Shown one piece after another: positions 6,831 through 13,027 of a DNA stretch of 39,980 nucleotides. A program made the translations under genes and the position numbers. How positions within the stretch are numbered: the first letter of the stretch is position 1; every line of letters begins with the position of its first letter. Source of the stretch: a virus; IMG/VR virus record IMGVR_UViG_3300036945_000615, positions 1 to 39,980 of that record. One strand, given 5' to 3'. The notes below the pieces were generated by a model, which searched no databases, had not been told where the DNA came from, and was given only the letters and a program-made list of their open reading frames with translations.

Positions 6831-8219
6831 CTAGGCGGCGACCATGCGGCGCTGATCAGGCGACAGGTCGGCCAAGTAGGTCATGTCCGCTGCTTCGTCT
6901 GCAGTGAACCCGGCTTCGATCAGGCGCGCGCCGGATATAGACGCTTGCGGGGTAATCATGACTTTGAGACCCGCGGCGCGCGCCTTGGCGCGTGTCGCTT
7001 GAACCCGTGCGGCCCATTCGGGATTACCGCAGATAGCGACTTCCAGCGTGGTGTCATAGTCCCAAGCGAGGCGCGCCCCAAACCTTTGCAGGAACGCCGC
7101 GTCGATGCGCGCCGCGCCGCAGTAGTCTGACGTCGCGCCGCCGCCCCATGTGTTTGCGGCAGCGATACACACAAAGTCGGGATGCGCTTCGATCAGTTCA
7201 CCATTAGGCAGGCTCATGATGCGATTTGCGAGGGGCGCGTTCATGGCAAGTAGAGCCTCGTTCGAACCCCGGTCGACTTCATCCAGCAGCACTAGGCCGC
7301 CATTGCGGAAAGCCTGTACAAACTGGGTCTCATGGTAGTGTCCAGCGCCGTCCACGAACCCCTCAAGTTGATGGGCCATAGTCATGCTGCCGTGGAAGTG
7401 AAACTTGAGACCCAGCGCCTTGGCAGCTGCTTTTGCTGCAGTCGTCTTACCGCCTTGCGACGGCCCGGCGATCCACACATTGACTTTCGCACTAAGTGCT
7501 TTGATCAGCTTGGGAAGCAAGTAGTGCTGCAGGCCGTCCACAGTGTGGACGTGGGCCGGCGTGGTCACGGTTAGCTGAGTCGACGGGCGCTGGTTGATAC
7601 GCTCGATAACAGGCACCAGCGCCGCGGAAATCAGCTGCTTGACGGCGTCGAAGTCAATCGCAGGTGTCTGCGGTTGGGCCGGTTGGGGTTGGTTCGCTTG
7701 AACAGTGGCGACGAACGCCGCGAGTGCTGCGGCGATGTCGGTTGACTGGGTCTGGGTCGGGGCTGGCGTCTGGTCAACGTCTGCCGTACGCTTGATGCGG
7801 CGGCGGGGTTGATCGGTCGGGGTCTGGTCGGCGTCATACTGGTCAACCGCGCGGGCGATGACGTCGGGCGGCAGTATGCTGGCCAGCGTTGAGGGCTGGT
7901 CTGTCGCTTTCGCGCCAGCTGTGAGCGTGTAGACCGGGTAAGCGTCGGGTTGGGTTGTGACGTTGCCAGTCGTGACCACGTCCGCAGCGATTGACCGGGC
8001 GTAGGTCTCACCTTGGGGAGTGTATGGCGCGCGCCATGTTTCGTCCGATTTGTTATAGGAGAACCCGTGTTCACGGATATCGTTGCGAAGCGGGTAGGTC
8101 CCTTCAGACAGTATGATTTGATGCGGGGTTATCTCGGCTTTGATCGTGCGAGGCTTGCGTGCGCCGGTTGACGCTGGCGACGCCGTGGCGTCGGTTGTGT
8201 TTTTGGGTACGGCGAACAT
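6831..8219 (-). CDS. MoxR/CobS-family AAA+ ATPase
   Basis: A 462-aa protein with a clear AAA+ core: Walker A GPSQGGKTT at 252-260, Walker B GLVLLDEVDRG at 308-318 (D313, E314), sensor-1 asparagine in AAANTWG near N356, and DAAFLQRFG near 373-381 as the arginine-finger region. Family members remodel protein complexes or drive metal insertion together with a vWA partner, and the next gene appears to be that partner. The first ~80 residues (SYNKSDETWRAPYTPQGETY) may be a small substrate- or DNA-binding domain, followed by a Pro/Gln/Thr-rich linker (about 105-185). Start 8219 has AGGA in the CA-rich leader. The exact substrate is unknown. Confidence 0.88.
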   Translation of the reverse strand: MFAVPKNTTDATASPASTGARKPRTIKAEITPHQIILSEGTYPLRNDIREHGFSYNKSDETWRAPYTPQGETYARSIAADVVTTGNVTTQPDAYPVYTLTAGAKATDQPSTLASILPPDVIARAVDQYDADQTPTDQPRRRIKRTADVDQTPAPTQTQSTDIAAALAAFVATVQANQPQPAQPQTPAIDFDAVKQLISAALVPVIERINQRPSTQLTVTTPAHVHTVDGLQHYLLPKLIKALSAKVNVWIAGPSQGGKTTAAKAAAKALGLKFHFHGSMTMAHQLEGFVDGAGHYHETQFVQAFRNGGLVLLDEVDRGSNEALLAMNAPLANRIMSLPNGELIEAHPDFVCIAAANTWGGGATSDYCGAARIDAAFLQRFGARLAWDYDTTLEVAICGNPEWAARVQATRAKARAAGLKVMITPQASISGARLIEAGFTADEAADMTYLADLSPDQRRMVAA

Positions 8220-8268
8220 GTGTTTGTGTCCTGTTTTGAGGGTGACGGTTGGGGGTAGTACGCAAAAC

Positions 8269-8292
8269 AGCCCGGCGCTTGTGCGCCGGGCT
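8269..8292 (-). repeat. Intercistronic hairpin, copy 5
   Basis: Same 10-bp stem and TTGT loop. Read leftward it is followed by GTTTTGCGTACTA, so a short U-tract and the TTGCGTACTA box (8256-8265) are fused. Next come the leader and the AGGA ribosome site of the AAA+ gene. It sits between that gene and the 33-aa membrane microprotein. Confidence 0.85.
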
Positions 8293-8312
8293 GGTAGGCT
8301 GTCAGCTGGTTC

Positions 8313-8414
8313 CTATTGGGCCAGAGAGAAGATGACGCGCGCGCCGCTGATAGCGACGACGGCGGCGCACGCGTTCAGCGTGAGCCAGAGTAGCAGTGTG
8401 GGTATGGTCTTCAT
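8313..8414 (-). CDS. 33-aa membrane microprotein
   Basis: The frame encodes MKTIPTLLLWLTLNACAAVV followed by AISGARVIFSLAQ. A Lys near the N-terminus precedes an almost unbroken hydrophobic stretch, so the peptide should insert in the inner membrane. The Cys at 16 lies after LNA, which is not a good lipobox. An AGGAAAG ribosome site lies in a leader (GCAAAACACATG) identical to that of the 68-aa gene upstream. The gene has its own hairpins on both sides, and its ribosome site and leader make it a convincing gene despite its size. Function unknown. Confidence 0.65.
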   Translation of the reverse strand: MKTIPTLLLWLTLNACAAVVAISGARVIFSLAQ

Positions 8415-8452
8415 GTGTTTTGCTTTCCTGTGTCAGTGCTAGTACGCAAACG

Positions 8453-8476
8453 AGCCCGGCGCTTGTGCGCCGGGCT
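8453..8476 (-). repeat. Intercistronic hairpin, copy 6
   Basis: Same 10-bp stem and loop. Read leftward it is followed by CGTTTGCGTACTA, which contains the TTGCGTACTA box, and then by the ribosome site of the 33-aa microprotein at 8414. It lies 10 bases after the stop of the 68-aa gene. Confidence 0.85.
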
Positions 8477-8486
8477 GGTAGGCTGA

Positions 8487-8693
8487 TCAGGCTAGGATAT
8501 TAAAAGGTGATATACCCTTGCGCGCGCAAAGTGCATCAACGCGCGCCTGCAATTCGGCAACAAAGCGGGTGTGATCGGCGAGCGTATCGAACATGGCCAT
8601 TGAGCCGTTGACGCGCCCGTTGTGCTTAGCCGTGAGTTTCGGCGGCACTTTCACGGCCGGCTCAAACTGGACAACGTGAACCTGAGTTTTCAT
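8487..8693 (-). CDS. First gene of the leftward operon, unknown function (68 aa)
   Basis: It begins MKTQVHVVQFEPAVKVPPKL and ends with a helical part (FVAELQARVDALCARKGISP). It is the promoter-proximal gene of the leftward operon, so it should be among the first proteins made. Its AGGAAAG ribosome site overlaps the base of a large leader stem (8706-8758), so its translation may be controlled by RNA folding. No domain is recognised. Confidence 0.7.
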   Translation of the reverse strand: MKTQVHVVQFEPAVKVPPKLTAKHNGRVNGSMAMFDTLADHTRFVAELQARVDALCARKGISPFNILA

Positions 8694-8705
8694 GTGTTTT
8701 GCTTT

Positions 8706-8758
8706 CCTAGTGTGCGAGGCGCGCCGCCCGATGTGGACGGCGCGCCAGTCACACTAGG
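8706..8758 (-). promoter_or_regulatory. Leader hairpin overlapping the ribosome site of the first leftward gene
   Basis: Two perfect 9-bp arm pairs, CCTAGTGTG/CACACTAGG (8706-8714 with 8750-8758) and GGCGCGCCG/CGGCGCGCC (8718-8726 with 8738-8746), are separated by symmetrical 3-base internal loops and capped by an 11-base loop. In the leftward transcript the last bases of the outer stem (AGG) are the first bases of the AGGAAAG ribosome site of the gene starting at 8693. Folding would partly hide that site. It could also act purely as a DNA operator. Confidence 0.75.
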
Positions 8759-8767
8759 CGGCGCGCC
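8718..8767. promoter_or_regulatory. Three GGCGCGCC palindromes at 21-bp spacing
   Basis: Perfect 8-bp palindromes start at 8718, 8739 and 8760, exactly 21 bp (two helical turns) apart, so they face the same side of the DNA. A related GGCGCGCGCC follows at 8773-8782. The array lies between the candidate promoter at 8921-8948 and the first leftward gene. This is the layout of a cooperative operator array, although two copies are also the inner stem of the leader hairpin. Confidence 0.6.
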
Positions 8768-8920
8768 GGTGTGGCGCGCGCCTAGCTAGACTTGATGCAT
8801 CCCCTTGAACCCTCCCCATGCGCAATAGCCATGGGCGGCGGAGTGCTAGTCTTCCTGCGATGTCAAACAGCGGCCCGTTGTGTCGCGCTCGATAGTCACT
8901 GACGCCCATTGGGTACAGCA

Positions 8921-8948
8921 AATCTACACTGACGTACGTTAAACGCAA
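8921..8948 (-). promoter_or_regulatory. Candidate promoter of the leftward operon
   Basis: On the minus strand TTGCGT (8948-8943) is followed after 16 bases by TAGATT (8926-8921). The -10 matches four of six consensus bases and is identical to the -10 of the stronger candidate at 20867-20895. A CGTACG site lies inside the spacer. It would start transcription near 8914 and give a leader of about 220 bases containing the operator array and leader hairpin. Confidence 0.4.
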
Positions 8949-8958
8949 GTTAAATGTG

Positions 8959-9176
8959 TGGCCAAATGGCCGGGAAATGGTTGTTTTTTGTTGGGCGTTT
9001 GGCCATGCATAAAAGCCAATGGATTCAGAGGCTTAGGCGTCTAATGGTCAAATGGTCATATAGATATAGAGAATAATGTGTAGATATAGGGTAGGAGCGT
9101 AGCCGCAGCCGCCGTAGCTGGCCCCGGCGCGCGAACCCCAATATTGCCGTGTTTGACCATTTGGACATTGACCATT
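8959..9176. repeat. AT-rich iteron cluster (AATGGTCA and relatives)
   Basis: AATGGTCA occurs as a perfect tandem pair at 9043-9050 and 9051-9058 and as two inverted copies at 9154-9161 and 9169-9176. Related GGCCA/TGGCC dyads occur at 8960-8971 and beyond. TAGATATAG is repeated at 9061 and 9081, 20 bp apart. Clustered direct and inverted 8-mers in AT-rich DNA next to divergent operons are typical of an origin or of a major operator region. Confidence 0.65.
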
Positions 9177-9618
9177 TCTGGCCATCGACCCACATCGAAA
9201 AACGATAAGACAATGTCGTTTATATGGGAAAAAGCTGCCTAGCCCTAAATGGCCCCCAAATGCCTCAGGATCACGTTTAGATTTCTATATAGCAAGGTGA
9301 CCCCGACTCGACTTGCTCACGGGTGACCCCTTCCAGCCCCGTCAAAAGGCATCGCCCAATTGTGGCGGACGCAGAAAAACTAAACCCAGCAAAGTGATAC
9401 TAAAGCAAGTACCATGCCAGTCTGCCAGCCCCTGTGTTCTGTTTTTGTTCATGCGGTTTCCCGGGCTCTGGGTGGCTCGCCCGTACGCTTGAGCGGGTTG
9501 GGCCAGTAGGCTACCGGACACTCCCGACTTGGCGATTTGGAGCGAATGGCCTGATTCTTGCCGTACGCTCGGAAACTCGCAAGTTTCTGACACGCGGCAA
9601 TAATCATGCCAGTGTACA

Positions 9619-9763
9619 TGCGACGCATTCTCAAGCTGAAAGCTCCCTGCACTTGCGAGTGATGTGCAAGCCTGTCGCCTGTCAGCTGCCTGCATATGCG
9701 ACGCAGTCGCAAGCCTGTCAGCTGCCTGCACATGCGACGCATTCTCAGTGCGACTCATTCTCA
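9619..9763. repeat. Array of 15-bp repeats with longer flanking duplications
   Basis: TGCGACGCATTCTCA occurs at 9619-9633 and 9733-9747, with close variants at 9697-9711 and 9749-9763. The middle copies are part of a larger duplication of about 40 bp (GCAAGCCTGTC...AGCTGCCTGCA preceding the core) at about 9667 and 9709. The array ends about 110 bp before the first late gene. It could be a replication, packaging or regulatory site. Confidence 0.8.
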
Positions 9764-9791
9764 GTCGCAGGCCGGGGGGAGGGGAGCCCTT

Positions 9792-9812
9792 GAGCTAGCT
9801 CTAGTACTAGAG
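9792..9812. promoter_or_regulatory. Overlapping palindromes upstream of the late operon
   Basis: GAGCTAGCTC (9792-9801) and CTCTAGTACTAGAG (9799-9812) are perfect palindromes of 10 and 14 bp that overlap by three bases. They are followed by an A/T run (9825-9840) and TAGAAT at 9838-9843, which could be a -10, although no good -35 is found 16-18 bp upstream. They are about 65 bp before the first late-operon gene and look like an operator or activator site. Confidence 0.45.
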
Positions 9813-9876
9813 GTCGTCCGCACAGATTTTTTATTTTTAGAATACCCTGTTAAGAGTTCCCTGACGTACTCCACAC

Positions 9877-10074
9877 ATGGCCGCACCTCGATCAGCCTAC
9901 ATCTGGAGCCCCGATGACTGCGATCCCGAACTTGAGGGGCTCGGCGTCGGCGGCACGGTAGTCTTCTGTGACGACGAGCCGACCTACACGGGCGTCTTTG
10001 ACGAAGACGGCAACGAATTAGTGCGGATGCCCCGGCCCATCGGGTTCCGGTTCGGCGACGCGGACACTGAGTGA
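9877..10074 (+). CDS. Small acidic protein at the head of the late operon (65 aa)
   Basis: It begins MAAPRSAYIWSPDDCDPELE and is acidic and beta-rich (GGTVVFCDDEPTYTGVFDED). No family is recognised. Its ATG has no clear Shine-Dalgarno sequence close by, unlike most genes here, so the start may be weak or the transcript short-leadered. Its TGA overlaps the GTG of the small terminase (GTGA), which supports translational coupling and therefore a real gene. Confidence 0.6.
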   Translation: MAAPRSAYIWSPDDCDPELEGLGVGGTVVFCDDEPTYTGVFDEDGNELVRMPRPIGFRFGDADTE

Positions 10075-10595
10075 CAGACAGACAACCCATGACCGCCCTG
10101 ACCCGAACACATAGTTTCTTCACACTGCCCCAAGCGGAGCGCGTCACTATCCGCGCGACCGAACGGCGTTTGGAGCAGGTCTACGCGGCCGCTAAAAAGG
10201 GTCTCAAAGGGGACTCATTAGCAGTGGCCGCGGGGATGCTCCCCATCGAGTTCAACCGTCTCAAGCAGGTCGACCCGCTGGTCGAGATGGCGATCCTGAA
10301 GGGTAAATCCGACGGCGAGCAGGAGATGTCCGATGTCCTGATCAAAGCGGCCAACGAGGGCGACGCCAAAGCGGCGCTGGACGTCCTCAAGCACGTCCAC
10401 GGCTGGACGGCCGCGCAGCAGGTCAACGTCTCGGTGCAGGGCCAGATCAGCATCACAGACGCCTTGCGAGCAGCCGAGAAGCGCGTGATTGAGGGTGTGT
10501 ACACCGAAATAGCTGAAATTCCGCGAAACGCGGAAAAAGCGCGTACGGAAGTAACACGACCCGCGCGTCAGGTTACAGAAAACAGGGAAGATTAA
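10071..10595 (+). CDS. terS: Terminase small subunit
   Basis: A 174-aa helical protein directly upstream of the endolysin and large terminase genes. Residues ~30-60 (LEQVYAAAKKGLKGDSLAVA, then AAGMLPIEFNRLKQVDP) look like the helix-turn-helix that small terminases use to bind packaging sites. A long helical oligomerisation region follows (GDAKAALDVLKHVHGWTAAQ, then QVNVSVQGQISITDALRAAE). The start is the GTG at 10071, coupled to the preceding stop; an internal ATG at 10089 is an alternative. It is expected to recognise the packaging site and load the motor. The assignment rests on the fold pattern and the position next to terL. Confidence 0.82.
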   Translation: MTDRQPMTALTRTHSFFTLPQAERVTIRATERRLEQVYAAAKKGLKGDSLAVAAGMLPIEFNRLKQVDPLVEMAILKGKSDGEQEMSDVLIKAANEGDAKAALDVLKHVHGWTAAQQVNVSVQGQISITDALRAAEKRVIEGVYTEIAEIPRNAEKARTEVTRPARQVTENRED

Positions 10596-10596
10596 C

Positions 10597-10983
10597 TTGA
10601 ACACCGGCGACCCCAAACTCGACGCGCGCAGCAAGCGGCGCTTGCTGGGCGTCAACCCCAAGCTCACAAAAGTCTTGCAGGACTTCGCCAAGCAGACCGA
10701 GATCAAGTTTATCGTGATCGAGGGCGTACGATCTATCGAGCGCCAGCGTGAGCTGCTCGCAGCCGGGGCCAGTCGTACGCTCAACTCCAAGCATCTCACC
10801 GGCCGGGCGGTGGACTTGGCGGTGATCGTCGGCGGCGAGTTGCGCTGGGACTGGCCGCTGTACATGCAGCTGGCCCGCGAGCTTACCCGCTTTGCAACCG
10901 CCGCGGGCGTCCACATCGTAGCAGGCGCTTTCTGGAAAACCTTCAAAGATGGCCCGCACTTTGAGCTAGGCCCGAAAGAGTAA
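10597..10983 (+). CDS. M15-family peptidase endolysin
   Basis: A 128-aa cell-wall peptidase of the VanY/L-alanyl-D-glutamate peptidase type. The zinc ligands are visible: H66 and D73 in SKHLTGRAVDLAV and H121 in DGPHFEL. The preceding segment EGVRSIERQRELLAAGAS is the family's substrate-loop helix. Its length is that of a stand-alone M15 endolysin without a wall-binding domain. It starts with TTG after AGGGAAG. It sits between the two terminase genes, 22 kb away from the holin and spanins, so the lysis functions are split. There is no signal peptide, so release would depend on the holin. Confidence 0.88.
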   Translation: MNTGDPKLDARSKRRLLGVNPKLTKVLQDFAKQTEIKFIVIEGVRSIERQRELLAAGASRTLNSKHLTGRAVDLAVIVGGELRWDWPLYMQLARELTRFATAAGVHIVAGAFWKTFKDGPHFELGPKE

Positions 10984-10987
10984 CAGT

Positions 10988-12547
10988 ATGCAGCAACCCA
11001 TCTACAACGCCGAGGGCGAGATGGCCCTGATGAGCCGTATCTGGTCGCCCACGATCAAGATGGGGCCGCTGGCGTTTGTCATGTTGATGTACCCGTGGGG
11101 CCAGCCGAACACGCCGCTGGAGCACTTCACGGGACCGCGTAAGTGGCAGCGCGACGTCCTGCGCGATCTTGAGAAGCACTTGGCCGAGAACGAGGGCCGG
11201 GTAGATTTTCAGACGCTCAGGGACGCCACGGCGTCCGGCCGGGGCATCGGAAAGTCGGCGCTGGTCTCGTGGCTCACGCACTGGATGATCTCGACTAGGA
11301 TCGGGTCCACCACGCTGGTCTCTGCCAACTCCGAAAGCCAGCTGCGCTCGGTAACATGGGCGGAAATCACCAAGTGGCTCTCGATGAGCTTGAACTCGCA
11401 CTGGTTCGAAGTCTCGGCGACCAAGATCACACCGGCCGCGTGGCTCACAGACCTTGTGGAGCGCGATCTGAAGCTCGGAACGCGCTACTGGGCCATCGAA
11501 GGACGTCTCTGGAGCGAAGAAAACCCCGACGGGTACGCGGGCGTACACAACTATGCGGGCGTCATGCTCATTTTTGACGAGGCGTCGGGTATCGCCGACC
11601 CGATCTGGTCGGTTGCGGCCGGATTCTTCACGGAAAACACGCCGAACAGGTTCTGGTTCGCGTTTTCCAACCCGCGGCGCGGTTCAGGCTATTTTTACTC
11701 TACTTTCAACGAGAAACGGGCGTTCTGGAACACCCGAACCGTCGATGCGCGCACCGTCGAGGGGACCGACAAGCAGGTCTACCAGCAGATTATCGACGAA
11801 TACGGCGCTGACTCGGCTCAAGCGTACGTTGAAGTTTACGGCAGCTTCCCACCCGAGGGAGACGAGCAGTTTATCTCAAGAACACTGGTGGAGGAAGCCG
11901 TTGCAAGACCTCAGATGCTCGACCCTAGCGCCCCGATCATCGTCGGCGTCGACCCCGCCCGGTTCGGAGCCGACGCAACCGTCATCGCCGTCCGACAAGG
12001 TCGAGACATCCTCGCAATTCGAAGATACCGTAGCGAAGATACAATGGAGACCGTCGGTCGGATCATTGACATCATTGAGGAATTTCGTCCCGCGATGGTC
12101 TGCGTGGACGAGGGTGGATTGGGCGCTGGCGTCTACGACCGCCTGAAAGAACAACAGTTCAAGCAGGTTCGACCCGTCAATTTCGGGCACTCCAGCAAGA
12201 AACCCATGATGTACGCCAACAAGCGCGCCGAGATGTGGGGCCTGATGAAAGAGTGGCTCAAGACGGCCAGCTTGCCCAAAGACAGGATGCTGCAGACCGA
12301 CCTGACTGGCCCCAAGCAAGAGCTTACCAGCACCGGGACCAACAACGGCGCGATCAAGCTGGAGAGCAAAGCCAATATGAAGAAGCGCGGGCTCGCCAGC
12401 CCCGACGCGGCTGACGCTATCGCGCTGACGTTCGCGTTTCCGGTCGCCAACAAAGGTACTGGCCGCGGGAGCCGGGGCTCAGTTGACAGATCGTACGGCA
12501 GCGACTACAGTGGTAAGAAGTCTGGCAACGGATGGATGGCTAGCTGA
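10988..12547 (+). CDS. terL: Terminase large subunit
   Basis: A 519-aa packaging motor. The ATPase half has a Walker A-like loop SGRGIGKS at 83-90 and Walker B VMLIFDEASG with D197 and E198. The C-terminal nuclease half has the RNase H-type acidic residues D322 (GVDPARFG), D374 (VCVDEGGLG) and D473/D476 (SPDAADAIAL). The C-terminal tail is Gly/Ser-rich. It would cut concatemers and pump DNA into the prohead through the portal. It is followed immediately by the HNH gene, whose GTG abuts the TGA. The identification is secure. Confidence 0.95.
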   Translation: MQQPIYNAEGEMALMSRIWSPTIKMGPLAFVMLMYPWGQPNTPLEHFTGPRKWQRDVLRDLEKHLAENEGRVDFQTLRDATASGRGIGKSALVSWLTHWMISTRIGSTTLVSANSESQLRSVTWAEITKWLSMSLNSHWFEVSATKITPAAWLTDLVERDLKLGTRYWAIEGRLWSEENPDGYAGVHNYAGVMLIFDEASGIADPIWSVAAGFFTENTPNRFWFAFSNPRRGSGYFYSTFNEKRAFWNTRTVDARTVEGTDKQVYQQIIDEYGADSAQAYVEVYGSFPPEGDEQFISRTLVEEAVARPQMLDPSAPIIVGVDPARFGADATVIAVRQGRDILAIRRYRSEDTMETVGRIIDIIEEFRPAMVCVDEGGLGAGVYDRLKEQQFKQVRPVNFGHSSKKPMMYANKRAEMWGLMKEWLKTASLPKDRMLQTDLTGPKQELTSTGTNNGAIKLESKANMKKRGLASPDAADAIALTFAFPVANKGTGRGSRGSVDRSYGSDYSGKKSGNGWMAS

Positions 12548-13027
12548 GTGCGCCGCAGAACGCAGTTCTACGACGGCCGACCATGCCGCCGCTGCGGTTC
12601 TACCAAGCGTTACGTGAGCTACCGGGCGTGCGTAAAGTGTGAGTTGCTCAAAGCCGTCCAGAACAGGATAGCAGGGATATCCGCCGAACGAACCAGACGA
12701 ACGTACGCCAAACACACCGCCAAGCAGAAAGCTCGCGTACAGAAGTGGAAGCGGGAGAACCCCGCCAAGACGAACGAGAACACCGCGAAGCGGCGCGCCG
12801 CACGGGTCAAGCGCACCCCGGCGTGGCTGACCGAGGACCAGCGCCGCCAGATGCGGCGGATGTATGAAGAAGCGGCGCGGCGCACCCGCGAGACGGGCGT
12901 AAAGTGGCAGGTTGACCATATCATCCCCCTGCTAGGTAAAACTGTGTGTGGCCTGCACGTCCCCGAAAACCTGCAGCTGTTGACCGCCACAGAAAACCAG
13001 AAAAAAGGGAATAAAATCCTTGCCTAA
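12548..13027 (+). CDS. HNH endonuclease
   Basis: A 159-aa basic protein. The N-terminus has a zinc-finger pair (CRRCGS, then CVKC about 15 residues on), the middle is a long basic helix, and the C-terminus has the HNH core: VDHIIPLLGK, VCGLHVPENLQLL and ENQKKGN. It lies exactly between the large terminase and the portal, the position where some phages carry an HNH protein needed for packaging-related cleavage (as in HK97). A homing endonuclease is the alternative. It starts with GTG directly after the terL stop, and its end overlaps the TTG start of the portal by 8 bases. The tight fit favours an integrated role. Confidence 0.85.
   Translation: MRRRTQFYDGRPCRRCGSTKRYVSYRACVKCELLKAVQNRIAGISAERTRRTYAKHTAKQKARVQKWKRENPAKTNENTAKRRAARVKRTPAWLTEDQRRQMRRMYEEAARRTRETGVKWQVDHIIPLLGKTVCGLHVPENLQLLTATENQKKGNKILA

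Larger units (their letters stand above)
8694..9876. other. Gene-poor control region between the divergent operons
   Basis: About 1.18 kb without a convincing gene. From the left it holds the leader hairpin and GGCGCGCC array, a candidate leftward promoter, an AT-rich segment (about 8940-9300) with AATGGTCA iterons and TAGATATAG repeats, two GGTGACCCC elements near 9297 and 9323, a GC-normal stretch of unknown content, an array of 15-bp repeats (9619-9763) and palindromes at 9792-9812. Frames of 60-140 codons here run through the repeats and lack ribosome sites. An origin of replication and the main promoters are the likeliest contents. Confidence 0.8.

Noticed and set aside
4142-8476. Regularly repeated hairpins as a possible CRISPR array
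   Set aside because: Copies are separated by whole genes of very different lengths; there are no uniform spacers and no cas genes.
8754-8948. 64-codon leftward frame starting with TTG
   Set aside because: The start coincides with the candidate -35, there is no ribosome site, and the C-terminal part is just the GGCGCGCC array translated.
9342-9793. Open frames of 97-138 codons on both strands (9342-9758, 9449-9742, 9434-9793)
   Set aside because: They run through the repeat array, lack ribosome sites and encode low-complexity repeated peptides, so they are by-products of the repeats.
10597-10983. Reading of the M15 protein as a host-type carboxypeptidase for cell-wall resistance
   Set aside because: There is no signal peptide, and the position inside the late operon with holin and spanins elsewhere favours an endolysin.
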